Assembly: GCA_938030705.1 (NCBI GenBank) | Contig: CALHIR010000004.1 | Span: 1 to 61,676, forward strand | DNA length: 61,676 bases | Direction of reading: 5' to 3' | Source of the DNA: Candidatus Poseidoniaceae archaeon | GTDB taxonomy: Archaea > Thermoplasmatota > Poseidoniia > Poseidoniales > Poseidoniaceae | Shown: one piece after another, positions 1-8,277 of the stretch | Position numbering within the stretch: the first letter of the stretch is position 1 | Layout: each line of letters opens with the position of its first letter | Made by a program: the position numbers and the translations under genes | The notes under the pieces: generated by a model | Told to the model about the DNA's origin: nothing | The model's input: the letters and a program-made list of their open reading frames with translations, nothing else | Databases searched by the model: none

Positions 1-32
1 GGGTTGAAGAAGCGCTTGCTGGTGGCCGTCCC

Positions 33-593
33 ATGGACGTCTTCTCCCACTGGCTCTGGGGCGTCCTCGTCACCCGCAAAGACGTCAACTGGAAGGTCTC
101 GGGACCGATGAGCGTCCTGCCCGATCTGCTCGCCTTCATCCCCTCCTTCCTCTACTCCTTCGCCTACGGGCTCGAGCGCACCAGCGTGGACGATACCACC
201 CTGACCTCGGACTTTCCCGCCATCGCTTGGGACATCTACCAGTATTCTCACAGTGCGGTCGCCGTAACCGTGGCCTTCCTCCTGTCGTGGTGGCTGTTCC
301 ATCGCTACCGAGACACACGGCTCGAAACCCAATTTGCTCCCGAGCATCGCGCCAACCCGCTGAAGTTGGCTTTCCTGCTCTGGTTGCCATGGTACGTCCA
401 CATCCTCCTCGACATTCCAACCCACACGCTGCAATTCTTCCCCACCCCGGTCTTCCATCCGCTCTCGGATGCGATGTTTGACGGGGTTCGCTGGTCCACC
501 CCCATCGTTTGGTTTTCCAACATTGGGGCCCTGGCGTTCCTGTGGTTCTACGTGCTCCGCAAGGACCGTTTGCAAGCGCTTCAGCAGGCTTGA
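33..593 (+). CDS. Small membrane protein, PF04307/YdjM-like putative metal-dependent hydrolase
   Basis: The 186-residue product is hydrophobic with about four predicted membrane segments. It has the scattered His/Asp pattern of the YdjM-type family of membrane-bound putative hydrolases: an N-terminal FSHWLWG, a PDL motif near residue 31, SHSA near residue 72 and HILLDIPTH near residue 123. These are the likely metal ligands. The family has been described as LexA-binding in E. coli, but no activity is firmly established, so only the family resemblance is claimed. The ATG is the first in frame; only 32 bases precede it in the window, so a longer upstream start cannot be ruled out by context. 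The cupin gene follows 44 bases downstream on the same strand. Confidence 0.65.
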   Translation: MDVFSHWLWGVLVTRKDVNWKVSGPMSVLPDLLAFIPSFLYSFAYGLERTSVDDTTLTSDFPAIAWDIYQYSHSAVAVTVAFLLSWWLFHRYRDTRLETQFAPEHRANPLKLAFLLWLPWYVHILLDIPTHTLQFFPTPVFHPLSDAMFDGVRWSTPIVWFSNIGALAFLWFYVLRKDRLQALQQA

Positions 594-637
594 GGCCCAA
601 CCGAAGGTATGATGTCCAGCCTGCTCGTCGGAAGAGC

Positions 638-1000
638 ATGGTCTTCACGCACAACATGGCGGACTGGCTGAGTTTCAACATCGACGAGGCATGGCTTGCT
701 GAGAACATTTCCTGGAAGGATTTTGGCACCGGTGTGCGCCTTGGCAAACTCAAGCGCGAGGACAAAACGTCGCTCGTGCTCTACGAAGCCCAGTCCGAGG
801 TCGAAGTGGATGCGTTCATGCCTCACAGCCATCCCGGTGGCGAATGCTACGTCGTCCTCGAAGGCGAAGTGTGGGACGAAGACGGCTCCTACCCCACGGG
901 CTCCATCGTTTGGATGGACCCCGAGTCCACCCACACGCCCAAGACGCGTGGCAAGACGCTGATTCTCGTGCTTTGGCCTCAAGGCGTCAAGGCTGCTTGA
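638..1000 (+). CDS. Cupin-domain protein (ChrR-like cupin fold)
   Basis: This 120-residue protein is a single cupin barrel. The first cupin motif is visible as HSHPGGECYVVLEGE, giving two His and a Glu as likely metal ligands, followed by the usual glycine turn and a second motif region with ESTHTPKT. The arrangement resembles the cupin of ChrR-type anti-sigma factors, but the zinc-binding anti-sigma N-terminal domain is absent, so a stand-alone metal-binding cupin of unknown substrate is the safest call. An open frame extends upstream to 509 but overlaps the previous gene; the ATG at 638 has a GGAAGAG stretch just before it, and a second ATG at 656 is possible. Confidence 0.75.
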   Translation: MVFTHNMADWLSFNIDEAWLAENISWKDFGTGVRLGKLKREDKTSLVLYEAQSEVEVDAFMPHSHPGGECYVVLEGEVWDEDGSYPTGSIVWMDPESTHTPKTRGKTLILVLWPQGVKAA

Positions 1001-1017
1001 AGCGGTTCGGTTCGGAC

Positions 1018-1395
1018 TCAAGCCTCTGCAGCAGGTGCAGCGTCTTCCATTTCCCAGCCCATCAAGCCCGACAGTGCAGGCATGCCCCAAAGCACGATTG
1101 GAACGATTGATTCGGGCATGGGAGCGGCTGGGTCGCCGAGCATCTGAAGACCCAAGGCAGCGCTAAGAACGAACCACACGAACACGGGTCCGCAAAGAAC
1201 GACAGCGAGGCGTGCCTGAGCCTGGCCTTCGAGCATGAACGCAGCGTAGAGGAGGTAAACGCCGACCACCGTGAAGAAACCAATGATGGCAAGTTCATCG
1301 TTGCCGTAGGTAGCGTATGAACCACCAGAGCCGATACCGATGTGGCCGATGGCGACGATGATCAACCAGAGCTTGGTGTTGTGAAGAACGCTCAT
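1018..1395 (-). CDS. Four-helix membrane protein, paralogue of the upstream gene
   Basis: The 125-residue product has about four hydrophobic helices and an acidic alanine-rich tail ending DAAPAAEA. I do not recognise a named family. It aligns by eye with the product of the gene immediately upstream on the minus strand: both begin with a K-x-W-x-I-I motif, both carry a G-x-AQA turn after the second helix, and both end in a DAPA-type tail. The two are separated by two bases and are surely cotranscribed, so a heteromeric membrane complex or a recent tandem duplication is likely. No catalytic motif is visible. Confidence 0.7.
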   Translation of the reverse strand: MSVLHNTKLWLIIVAIGHIGIGSGGSYATYGNDELAIIGFFTVVGVYLLYAAFMLEGQAQARLAVVLCGPVFVWFVLSAALGLQMLGDPAAPMPESIVPIVLWGMPALSGLMGWEMEDAAPAAEA

Positions 1396-1397
1396 CC

Positions 1398-1832
1398 TTA
1401 GGCCTCTGTTGCAGGTGCCTCGTCATCGTTCATGTGAAGGTAGCCAGAAGCCATCAAACCACCCATGAATATGAATGGAGGAGCCAAAAAGGCTGCACCA
1501 GGCATCTCGTACCCTGTTGAAGGGAGCAGTGAGAACATGGCCACGAAAAGGAGTGAAATGACGGCGCCATTGGCGAGAGCAAACTTTGCTTGGGCTTTGC
1601 CATCAAGGGCAAAAGCACAGGTCAGGCCCATGGCTCCAAAGCCGGCCATGAACAATCCGAAGAGCTTCTCCATCGCAATGCTTTGATCGTTTAATCCATC
1701 GGCACCCCAAGCCTTTTCCGCCCAACTTTCGGCGTTGTAGTAGTTCTCAATTCCACCGATAAGCGCCATTGCGCCAGCGATGATGTACCAGATTTTTGGT
1801 TGAAAGATTGTTTTCGCATCCATCTTTTTCAC
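1398..1832 (-). CDS. Four-helix membrane protein, tandem paralogue
   Basis: This 144-residue protein has about four predicted membrane helices and the acidic C-terminus NDDEAPATEA. It resembles the following gene (see the K-x-W, G-x-AQA and tail motifs) but carries an extra loop of about 20 residues after helix one (NYYNAESWAEKAWGADG). The frame opens with GTG at 1832 followed three codons later by ATG at 1823. A good TATA-like box, CTATAAACC, lies centred about 26 bases upstream of the GTG, which fits leaderless initiation at GTG; the ATG would leave a nine-base leader. Function unknown; no family beyond generic small archaeal membrane protein is claimed. Confidence 0.7.
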   Translation of the reverse strand: MKKMDAKTIFQPKIWYIIAGAMALIGGIENYYNAESWAEKAWGADGLNDQSIAMEKLFGLFMAGFGAMGLTCAFALDGKAQAKFALANGAVISLLFVAMFSLLPSTGYEMPGAAFLAPPFIFMGGLMASGYLHMNDDEAPATEA

Positions 1833-1853
1833 TTGGCTAGAACCTCTCTCGTT

Positions 1854-1862
1854 GGTTTATAG
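1854..1862 (-). promoter_or_regulatory. TATA-like box for the tandem membrane paralogues
   Basis: On the minus strand the sequence reads CTATAAACC, centred about 26 bases before the GTG at 1832. This is the spacing expected of an archaeal TATA box for a leaderless mRNA. It also separates this pair from the ABC exporter operon that ends just upstream. Confidence 0.55.
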
Positions 1863-1887
1863 CCATTTTGTTGGAATCCTGAAGGAA

Positions 1888-2181
1888 TCAGTCATTTTGC
1901 AAATCGTATTCCCCACCCGAGAGCATGCCCTCGAACAAAAACGGCCCGGCAGGCACCACCGCTGCGATGAAGCCGTGAATCAGCGCCGTGCCCGTCCAGT
2001 GTTTGCCAACCCCAAGGAAGAGCAAGCCGACGTAGGCCACAAACAGACCGCCGTGAATGGAGCCGAACAAGGAAACCATTTCGGGCTCGCCGGCGAAATA
2101 CTTCATCGGCATCGCATAGAACATCAAGATGAGGAAGGAAAAGCCTTCCAGATAGCCGACGAAGGTCACCCAGTGCTTCAC
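1888..2181 (-). CDS. DUF3817-family small membrane protein
   Basis: The 97-residue product matches the DUF3817 pattern: an N-terminal helix with a G-x-LEG-x-SFL motif, then AMPMKYFAG, then a SIHGGLFV-x-Y helix and a final helix. The family is a small, three-helix integral membrane protein of unknown role found in many bacteria and archaea. Its ATG overlaps the stop of the preceding ATPase gene in an ATGA, so it is the fourth gene of the ABC exporter operon. Whether it is a component of that exporter or simply rides with it cannot be told from the sequence. Confidence 0.8.
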   Translation of the reverse strand: MKHWVTFVGYLEGFSFLILMFYAMPMKYFAGEPEMVSLFGSIHGGLFVAYVGLLFLGVGKHWTGTALIHGFIAAVVPAGPFLFEGMLSGGEYDLQND

Positions 2182-3158
2182 GCCTGGACCTCAACCATCG
2201 GTCTACTTGAACCGCACGAAGGGCATTCTTGGTCGTCGCTTTGACCGTAATCGTGCTTGCAAGCCGGACAGACCGAAGCGAGTTCCATCTTCCCCATGGC
2301 TTCCACGGCCTCGCCCTGAAGGGAGAGGTAACCGCTGTTGACGTTGCCCACGGTATAGCGTCCAGCGCCACCAAGCCGGACCAGAAGGTCGGGCGGCAGG
2401 GTCACGGTTCCTGTCTCGTCGATGATCAACTCACGGTCCTGACTGAGGTTCTCGACGTCCACCCCTTCGCCGTGTTCGGCGACAAAGCGACCGTCTCTCA
2501 GTTCGAGTGAGCGGTTGGCGAAGGCAGCGACCTCTTTCGAGTGGGTCACAATGAGGAACGAGACCCCGTCGTTTTCGTGCAGGTCCTTGAACAGCGCCAA
2601 CACTTCACGGCTCGTGACCGGGTCGAGCGCCCCGGTCGGTTCGTCAGCCAAAATAAGGCGAGGCTGCGTGATGAGGGCACGGGCGATGGCCACACGTTGT
2701 TGTTCGCCACCGCTCAGCATGGCTGGCAAGGCGTTGATACGATGCCCCATACCCAAACGTGTTAGCATGGCATCGGCCAACGCCAAGGCCTTCTTTGAGG
2801 AAACCCCCTGATGGCGAAGCGGTTGGGCGACGTTGTCCCGGGCGTTGAGGTCGGGCAACAGGTTGCCTTCCTGGAAGATGAAGGAGACCGTCTTTTGGCG
2901 CAGTTCGACCAGTTCTTGACCGGTCAGCCGCGTCATGTTCTTGCCCGCCAAACTGACCGAGCCAGCGCTCGGTTTCATCAGGCCACCAAGGCACTTCATG
3001 AGGGTGGATTTCCCTGAACCCGAAGGGCCAACAACGGCGATGGCCTCACCGGCCTTCATGTCGATGTGCAACCCTCGCAAAGCGACGACGTTCCCATCTT
3101 CGGCTTTGGATTCGTAAACGTGGTAGAGGCCATCGGCGTGCAGAATCGTATCGCTCAT
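2178..3158 (-). CDS. ABC transporter ATP-binding protein with C-terminal zinc ribbon
   Basis: This 326-residue ATPase belongs to the LolD/MacB group that drives FtsX-type permeases. The Walker A motif GPSGSGKST, the signature LSGGEQQRVAIARAL and Walker B LILADEPTGALD are intact. After the roughly 220-residue ATPase comes an unusual tail: a segment DETGTVTLPPDLLVRLG that looks like an AbrB-type beta hairpin, then a CPAC-x(10)-CPSCG zinc ribbon. The tail may bind protein or nucleic acid; this is inference. The ATG at 3158 follows the permease stop by two bases, and the longer open frame to 3278 overlaps the permease gene and was rejected. Confidence 0.88.
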   Translation of the reverse strand: MSDTILHADGLYHVYESKAEDGNVVALRGLHIDMKAGEAIAVVGPSGSGKSTLMKCLGGLMKPSAGSVSLAGKNMTRLTGQELVELRQKTVSFIFQEGNLLPDLNARDNVAQPLRHQGVSSKKALALADAMLTRLGMGHRINALPAMLSGGEQQRVAIARALITQPRLILADEPTGALDPVTSREVLALFKDLHENDGVSFLIVTHSKEVAAFANRSLELRDGRFVAEHGEGVDVENLSQDRELIIDETGTVTLPPDLLVRLGGAGRYTVGNVNSGYLSLQGEAVEAMGKMELASVCPACKHDYGQSDDQECPSCGSSRPMVEVQA

Positions 3159-3160
3159 CT

Positions 3161-6100
3161 TCACTCCCCCTTGAGCACGCTGGCCAAGTCCGCCTTCAGC
3201 GCCCGTCGTGTCGTCACGAGCAGCGCCACGACCACCGCAGCGAACACCGCCAGTGAGACCAGAATGATCTGGGACCACGGATAGACGAGCGTCCGTTGGA
3301 TGGTGGTGGTGGAACCACCAAAGATTTGGAAGATGAAGCCGAAGACGTCGAAGAAGCCGTTGAACGACAACGCAAGACCCACGCCAAGCACAATACCGAG
3401 GGCCATGGAGACCATCACGATGGAGAGAATCTCAAACAGGACCAGGCGGATGATTTGGTTCGGAGAGGCCCCGATCGCCTGCAAGACCGCCAGTTCCTTC
3501 TGCCGCTGGCTGAGCACGAGCGAGAGGAAAACGAAGCTGGACGCTACGGCGGCGACGCTGGCGACCACGAACTGCAACGAGAGCAAACCTGGCGTTCCGA
3601 AAATCAGCCCGCCGTTTCGTTCCACTTCCTTGTGGGTACTTGCCCAGTCCTCAACGCTGGAAACACGGGAGTCGGCGGACATCTTCGAGCCCAAGGCTTC
3701 GAGCTGTTCGTCCTCAACACCGCTGACATCGACAATCCACGTGGTCGAGGTGTAGTTGTCGGCTTCGTCGTCGCCCACCAGGCTGCGCCAAGCGTCCTCA
3801 CCGATGATGATGGCGCCTGCAGCGGTCGCCGTGTTCACACCAGGGATGTATTCGTGCACACCCATGTAATACAAGTCAGTGGTGAACGGGGTCGTGATGA
3901 TGCGTACCGTGGTGTCGGTGAAGAAGAGGCTCGCACCCAGCGGCGGCGGGACCTGAGAGGGTCCCGATACGCACGAGGTCTCGTCCGCAGCGGTGCCGTC
4001 AGGGCAGGTTGCGTTGGTCAAAATGGCCCCCGAGAGGTCAAAGAAACCGAAGGCGCCTTCGAGATTAGCATCGGTGAAGTCCGTGCCCTCAAGCGAACCG
4101 CCCATGAAGTTGACCAGCACGGTGTTCTGCAGGTTGGCGCCTTGGAAATTGGCGTAGGACAGGTCGGTGTCGACCAAAATGGATTCACTGAGGTTGCTTT
4201 GGGCGAAATTCGTGCCGGAAAAGTTGCCGTCGGATAGGTCCACCCGGCTAATGTCGCGGCCGCTGAGGTCTTGGCCCGTCAAGTTGAGTCGAGACCAATC
4301 GCTGTCCATCAAGAGCGAGTAGGCCTCAAACAAAGCCAAGGGGTCGGTTTCGTCCGAGCCACCCGTGGTGAAATTGAATTCAATTTTCTCCCAAACGAAG
4401 GTGATGGTTTCGGATTTCTCATCACTCGGCTTCAACAAAACGTCGTCGAGACGCTTCTCGTCGCCACCTCGTCCTGAACCTGCCAAGTCAAGCGAGTACG
4501 CCGAATCCTCACCGGCGCTGAACCCACCGGCAGCGTAGGCAGCCAGTACAGCGTCGATGTCTTCGCCCGGCAAGGCTTGTTCACTCCAACGCAAAACATC
4601 GCCGTTATCGTTGAACAACACGTAGGTCTGGAGCGTATCGCCCCCGCTGTTGTCCGCCAGACCGATTTCAGGTACGCTGGTCGCCACCGGCGACACGCTG
4701 GCGCTGGTGAATTCACCCAACATGGCCAGCAGCGCCGTTTCGTTCATCGGCTGCTCAACGGTGATTTTGAGGTCCGAACCGACGGTGGCGTCGACCGTTT
4801 TCTCGTCCACCAACGTGCCCGTGTAGCCTTGAACAGCAGCCAGCGTGACGATGGACAGCGTCAGGAGCATGATGACGGCCAAACGGTTCACGGATTCGGC
4901 GGAGCCCGAACCTTTGAGTCCGCGCTTGACGTCCTTGAGCAAGGGCGTTCGACCGAAAATAACCTGCATGATTTGGGGGCCTCGAGCCCCGATACGACCG
5001 AGCAAGAGCGCCCCGCCAATCCACAAGGCAAAAGGCCCGAAGATGTTGATCAGGCCCTCAAAGAAGAAGTTGGAGACCAAACCGTCCTCGCTGCCGTTGG
5101 CCTCAAGCCAGGTATCGCCAACGGCGAGCATGCCAAACAGGAAAGCCAGCCAGTGGAGCCAGCGCTTGGGTTCAGCCGCTTGGCTGGTCTTTCGCACGCC
5201 TTCCTCAATTTCGAGTTCAATGAACTGCCGGGCTCGGCTTCGGCCGAAGAGCAGAGCCAAACCGAGGGTGGTCACTGCGGTGAAAATGGTGGACCCAACC
5301 GAAAGGGTTGGAGTTACGTCGAAATCACCGGTTCGGAATTCCATGAAACCAACCGCCGAGAGCACGATGGGAACGGCGAGGAGAGCGAGCAGGTAGCCGA
5401 CAAGCCACGCCACGGAAGACATGACGAAGAGTTCGAGCAAGACCATGCCCTGCAGGCTTTGACCGTCGGCCCCAATGACGCGATGAATGCTGACTTCTCG
5501 GCGACGTTGTTCAAGCGAGAGCACGAGGCCGTAAATCAGGACAGAAACGGAAAGAAACACGATGGGGATCATGATGATGTAATCGAAAATCTGAATCAAT
5601 CCAAGGAAGATGTTGAGGAAGAGAATGGTCCCACTGATGATATCGGTATAGTACAGTTCGACCTCTTCGTCCGTGTAAGAACCGTCCTGAACATCCGAGC
5701 CCAAGGCTTCCAGCCAATCGGCGGCATCGGCCGTGGACGTGGTGGGCAACTGCCCTCGGTCGATGGTGGCACCGAGGTACATGTGGTCGTTGTCCATCAA
5801 AACGGCGCGCTGGTCTTCGGTTAGCACTTCCCAGGTGGAGAAGATGGGGTTGAACGGGAGGGTGGGGTTGCCAAAGGGCCAGGGCTCGTAGATGCCCATC
5901 ACGGTCAAATTTTCAACCGTCATCCACATGCGGCAGTAGATCATCTCGTTGTTTTCGGGCGTGATTTCACCCGCACAGTTATCTTCAGTTACCGTGCCTT
6001 CGAGAATGGTGGATTCGTCCACAACATAGGCGAAGGTCAGCGAATCCAACACGTCCCCGACGTTGGCTTGGGCTTCGCTGGCGATGGTGGAAGGCAAGAT

Positions 6101-6781
6101 GATGCCGCGGCTTACGCTCATGTTTTCAGGACTCGGCCACTCCCCGGCTCCTGCGATGATGTTCTCGCTGTACCGTTCGGCCAGTTCGCCGTCAAAAGCT
6201 TCGGGGCCGTAGAATCGGATGGCCCGCATGTCCGAGATGGGAGGTCCAGCTTCGGCTGCTTCGGGATAATCGAAGGTCACGTTGCCCCAATACGGGTTCT
6301 CATCATCAGCAATGGCCCGCATTTCGAGCGGTTGCGCCACCACGAATTCAATGTTGAACAGCCCCGCACTGTGGATGCCTTGACGGCCGAGTACGAGGGT
6401 GCAGTCGTTAAATTGCGAGAACTCATCCATCAGTTCATCGCAAACTTCCACCATCGTCGAGGTGTTGTTTGACCAGCCACTGGCGTTCTCCACCGGGGTT
6501 CGGGCGTATTCGATTTTTGCATCAAAAGGCTCGGACTTAAGCGATTCTTCGAAAAAGAGTTGAGACAAACCGACGCCGTAGGCCAGCACGGTGGTGATGA
6601 CCAGCGAAGCGAGGAAGACACCGGCGATGACCGCCAGTCCACGCTCTTTGCCTCGCCATGCCCCTTGGCCGGCGAGACGAAGACGGCTTGGAAGTTCCAT
6701 CGCCCGATGCTTGAGGCGACCGAGGCGTGAACGACCGACCGAGAAATCAGCGTCGGTTAAGCCATCTTGACGCTCGCTCAT
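3161..6781 (-). CDS. Giant FtsX/MacB-type ABC permease with an internal pentapeptide-repeat domain
   Basis: The 1206-residue permease holds two FtsX-like halves. A first membrane helix lies near residues 48-72, a three-helix FtsX block near 385-520, a central pair of helices near 545-605, another helix near 635, and a final FtsX block near 1060-1200 with the usual LSQRQKELAVLQAIGAS motif. Large non-membrane domains sit between. The second one contains about 20 pentapeptide repeats at residues 820-923, a right-handed beta helix that I have not seen described in this permease family. It overlaps the upstream ATPase by ATGA and is flanked by two ATPases, so it probably forms a heteromeric exporter or lipoprotein/adhesin release machine; the substrate is unknown. 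Confidence 0.87.
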   Translation of the reverse strand: MSERQDGLTDADFSVGRSRLGRLKHRAMELPSRLRLAGQGAWRGKERGLAVIAGVFLASLVITTVLAYGVGLSQLFFEESLKSEPFDAKIEYARTPVENASGWSNNTSTMVEVCDELMDEFSQFNDCTLVLGRQGIHSAGLFNIEFVVAQPLEMRAIADDENPYWGNVTFDYPEAAEAGPPISDMRAIRFYGPEAFDGELAERYSENIIAGAGEWPSPENMSVSRGIILPSTIASEAQANVGDVLDSLTFAYVVDESTILEGTVTEDNCAGEITPENNEMIYCRMWMTVENLTVMGIYEPWPFGNPTLPFNPIFSTWEVLTEDQRAVLMDNDHMYLGATIDRGQLPTTSTADAADWLEALGSDVQDGSYTDEEVELYYTDIISGTILFLNIFLGLIQIFDYIIMIPIVFLSVSVLIYGLVLSLEQRRREVSIHRVIGADGQSLQGMVLLELFVMSSVAWLVGYLLALLAVPIVLSAVGFMEFRTGDFDVTPTLSVGSTIFTAVTTLGLALLFGRSRARQFIELEIEEGVRKTSQAAEPKRWLHWLAFLFGMLAVGDTWLEANGSEDGLVSNFFFEGLINIFGPFALWIGGALLLGRIGARGPQIMQVIFGRTPLLKDVKRGLKGSGSAESVNRLAVIMLLTLSIVTLAAVQGYTGTLVDEKTVDATVGSDLKITVEQPMNETALLAMLGEFTSASVSPVATSVPEIGLADNSGGDTLQTYVLFNDNGDVLRWSEQALPGEDIDAVLAAYAAGGFSAGEDSAYSLDLAGSGRGGDEKRLDDVLLKPSDEKSETITFVWEKIEFNFTTGGSDETDPLALFEAYSLLMDSDWSRLNLTGQDLSGRDISRVDLSDGNFSGTNFAQSNLSESILVDTDLSYANFQGANLQNTVLVNFMGGSLEGTDFTDANLEGAFGFFDLSGAILTNATCPDGTAADETSCVSGPSQVPPPLGASLFFTDTTVRIITTPFTTDLYYMGVHEYIPGVNTATAAGAIIIGEDAWRSLVGDDEADNYTSTTWIVDVSGVEDEQLEALGSKMSADSRVSSVEDWASTHKEVERNGGLIFGTPGLLSLQFVVASVAAVASSFVFLSLVLSQRQKELAVLQAIGASPNQIIRLVLFEILSIVMVSMALGIVLGVGLALSFNGFFDVFGFIFQIFGGSTTTIQRTLVYPWSQIILVSLAVFAAVVVALLVTTRRALKADLASVLKGE
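4010..4320 (-). repeat. Pentapeptide-repeat segment inside the ABC permease
   Basis: About 20 consecutive five-residue units with the A(D/N)Lxx-like pattern are readable, for example DLSGR, DISRV, DLSDG, NFSGT, NFAQS, NLSES, DLSYA, NFQGA and NLQNT. They lie in the second extracytoplasmic domain of the permease, around residues 820-923. Such repeats fold as a quadrilateral beta helix. A CPDG-x(6)-SC loop follows and may form a disulfide. Confidence 0.8.
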
Positions 6782-7557
6782 TCTTCCTCACCTCCGCCGG
6801 TGGCTTCCACCACTGGTTCAGCGTCGTCGTCGGATGCCGAAACGGCGTCTTCTTCGTCGTCAAGGCCCCATGCCGAGCGAATGTCGGAAGCTTCGGTACG
6901 CCCGTCGTTCAAGAGCAGCATGCGGTCGGCGTTGGAAGCCAAATCAGGGTCGTGAGTGACCATGAGAATGGAAATTGGGTGTTCCGCATCGTGGCAGAGT
7001 TCCTTGAACAGCGCCATCACTTCCTTGCCGCTGGCGATGTCAAGGTTGCCCGTGGGTTCGTCAGCCAACAGAACGGGACGATTGCCAGCGATAGCACGAG
7101 CGATGGCCACGCGCTGTTGTTGACCGCCAGAGAGTTGGTCGGGGATGAAATGCATACGGTCGCCTAAACCGACTTTATCCAGGGCTGTTTCGGCCGCCTG
7201 AACCGCTTCAGCTGATGACATGCCCGACAACTCAAGCGCCATTGCAACGTTGTCAACGGCCGTTAAATTGTCGAGAAGATGGAAATCTTGGAAGATCCAC
7301 CCCACCAGTTCCCTTCGCACGTCGACGACACTCGAGGGCCCCTTGAGGCCGTAGGTTCGCTTTCCGAGCGTGATGCTTCCTTCATCGCCTGCAAGAAGGC
7401 CGCCAATGATGTTGAGCAGCGTGGATTTTCCTGAGCCGGAGGGGCCCATCAAAGCGACCATTTCGCCTTGCTTGATGTTCATGTCCACGCCCTTGAGGAC
7501 CTGCAGTTTGTTGGAGCCGGAGCCGAATGCTTTGGTAAGCCCGTTCACTGATAACAT
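6778..7557 (-). CDS. ABC transporter ATP-binding protein (LolD/MacB type)
   Basis: The 259-residue ATPase has Walker A GPSGSGKST, signature LSGGQQQRVAIARAI, Walker B PVLLADEPTGNLD and a switch His in VTHDPDL. Its last 40 residues are acidic and alanine-rich and poorly conserved in appearance. It is the first gene of the exporter operon and overlaps the permease by ATGA. The ATG at 7557 has an AAAGGTG Shine-Dalgarno-like stretch in front; an earlier in-frame ATG at 7572 would add five residues (MKGAE) and would lack such a site. The two ATPases of the operon are clearly different, suggesting a heterodimeric nucleotide-binding pair. Confidence 0.88.
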   Translation of the reverse strand: MLSVNGLTKAFGSGSNKLQVLKGVDMNIKQGEMVALMGPSGSGKSTLLNIIGGLLAGDEGSITLGKRTYGLKGPSSVVDVRRELVGWIFQDFHLLDNLTAVDNVAMALELSGMSSAEAVQAAETALDKVGLGDRMHFIPDQLSGGQQQRVAIARAIAGNRPVLLADEPTGNLDIASGKEVMALFKELCHDAEHPISILMVTHDPDLASNADRMLLLNDGRTEASDIRSAWGLDDEEDAVSASDDDAEPVVEATGGGEEE

Positions 7558-7590
7558 CTCGGCACCTTTCATATCACATTATTGGAAAGT

Positions 7591-7599
7591 GGTATATCA
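7591..7599 (-). promoter_or_regulatory. TATA-like box of the ABC exporter operon
   Basis: The minus strand reads TTGATATACC. It is centred about 37 bases before the ATG at 7557 and about 23 before the one at 7572, predicting a short leader that would just include the AAAGGTG site. The gene to the right is divergent, so this is an intergenic control region of about 115 bases. Confidence 0.4.
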
Positions 7600-7673
7600 A
7601 CTGATGTTTGGATTTCCCATCCAGTGACCTCCTTAACCAAAGCGTTCATACTGGGTTTAGAGGCTCTCAAAGC

Positions 7674-8180
7674 ATGGCTGAGGCTGGAATGGAGCAGAAT
7701 CCAGACGAGGGCGATGAAGAACACGTCTCTGCCTCGCGAGCACAACACATTGGCTTGGGTTTGTTTTGTACGGTCTTCGGCGGATTGTTTGGGGGCTTTC
7801 CTCTGTTCTTTTACATCCTGGAAGTGACCAACGCGACGGATTTAGGAGAAGCCATTTTCCTTTCCTTGTTTTTCGGCGTGTTCATCCTTATCGGCATTCC
7901 CATCTTTCTTCTTGGCGTCGCATTAATCCTCGCTGGCGTGTTCAATTACCCCTTGATGAGCGGTTCCCTCAATGCAGACGAAGGAGATGCGGGTTCGGAA
8001 GCGATCACAACCTCCTTCGAGTACATCGACGAAGACGAATTGTTGAGGCAAATCCACGCTGGACAAACAAACCCCCCCACCAATGAAGAGGACAAGGCCG
8101 TGGGCCCTCCGGTTGATTTGCCATCCACACCAAGCGATGACAGCCCCCCGAACAGTTTTTGGAACATCAAGCAGGAGTGA
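7674..8180 (+). CDS. Two-helix membrane protein with acidic C-terminal tail, unknown function
   Basis: The 168-residue product begins with a short acidic segment, then has two long hydrophobic stretches near residues 27-50 and 60-90, and ends with about 75 polar residues rich in Asp, Glu, Pro and Ser. No family is recognised. The open frame extends up to 7608, but the first 22 residues look like noncoding sequence; the ATG at 7674 gives a natural N-terminus, and a weak TATA-like TTCATACT lies about 25 bases before it. It is divergent from the ABC exporter operon and convergent with the AlkB-like gene. Confidence 0.6.
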   Translation: MAEAGMEQNPDEGDEEHVSASRAQHIGLGLFCTVFGGLFGGFPLFFYILEVTNATDLGEAIFLSLFFGVFILIGIPIFLLGVALILAGVFNYPLMSGSLNADEGDAGSEAITTSFEYIDEDELLRQIHAGQTNPPTNEEDKAVGPPVDLPSTPSDDSPPNSFWNIKQE

Positions 8181-8195
8181 CCTTCCTCCAGAAGG
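8181..8195 (+). terminator. Possible hairpin after the two-helix membrane protein gene
   Basis: Directly after the stop codon the sequence CCTTC-CTCCA-GAAGG forms a five-pair stem. There is no long T-run behind it, and archaeal terminators are mainly T-rich tracts, so this is weak evidence of transcript ending between two convergent genes. Confidence 0.25.
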
Positions 8196-8277
8196 ATGTC
8201 GGAGAAGAGGTCGCTGGGTTTTGGGCGACTTCAACACAAACCCCAGCGTTGTGTGACTCTCACTTCTGAGCCCTTTG

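Noticed and set aside
3296-4237. Long plus-strand frames opposite the ABC permease
   Set aside because: Composition and lack of motifs indicate shadows; the minus-strand frame is a complete FtsX-type permease.
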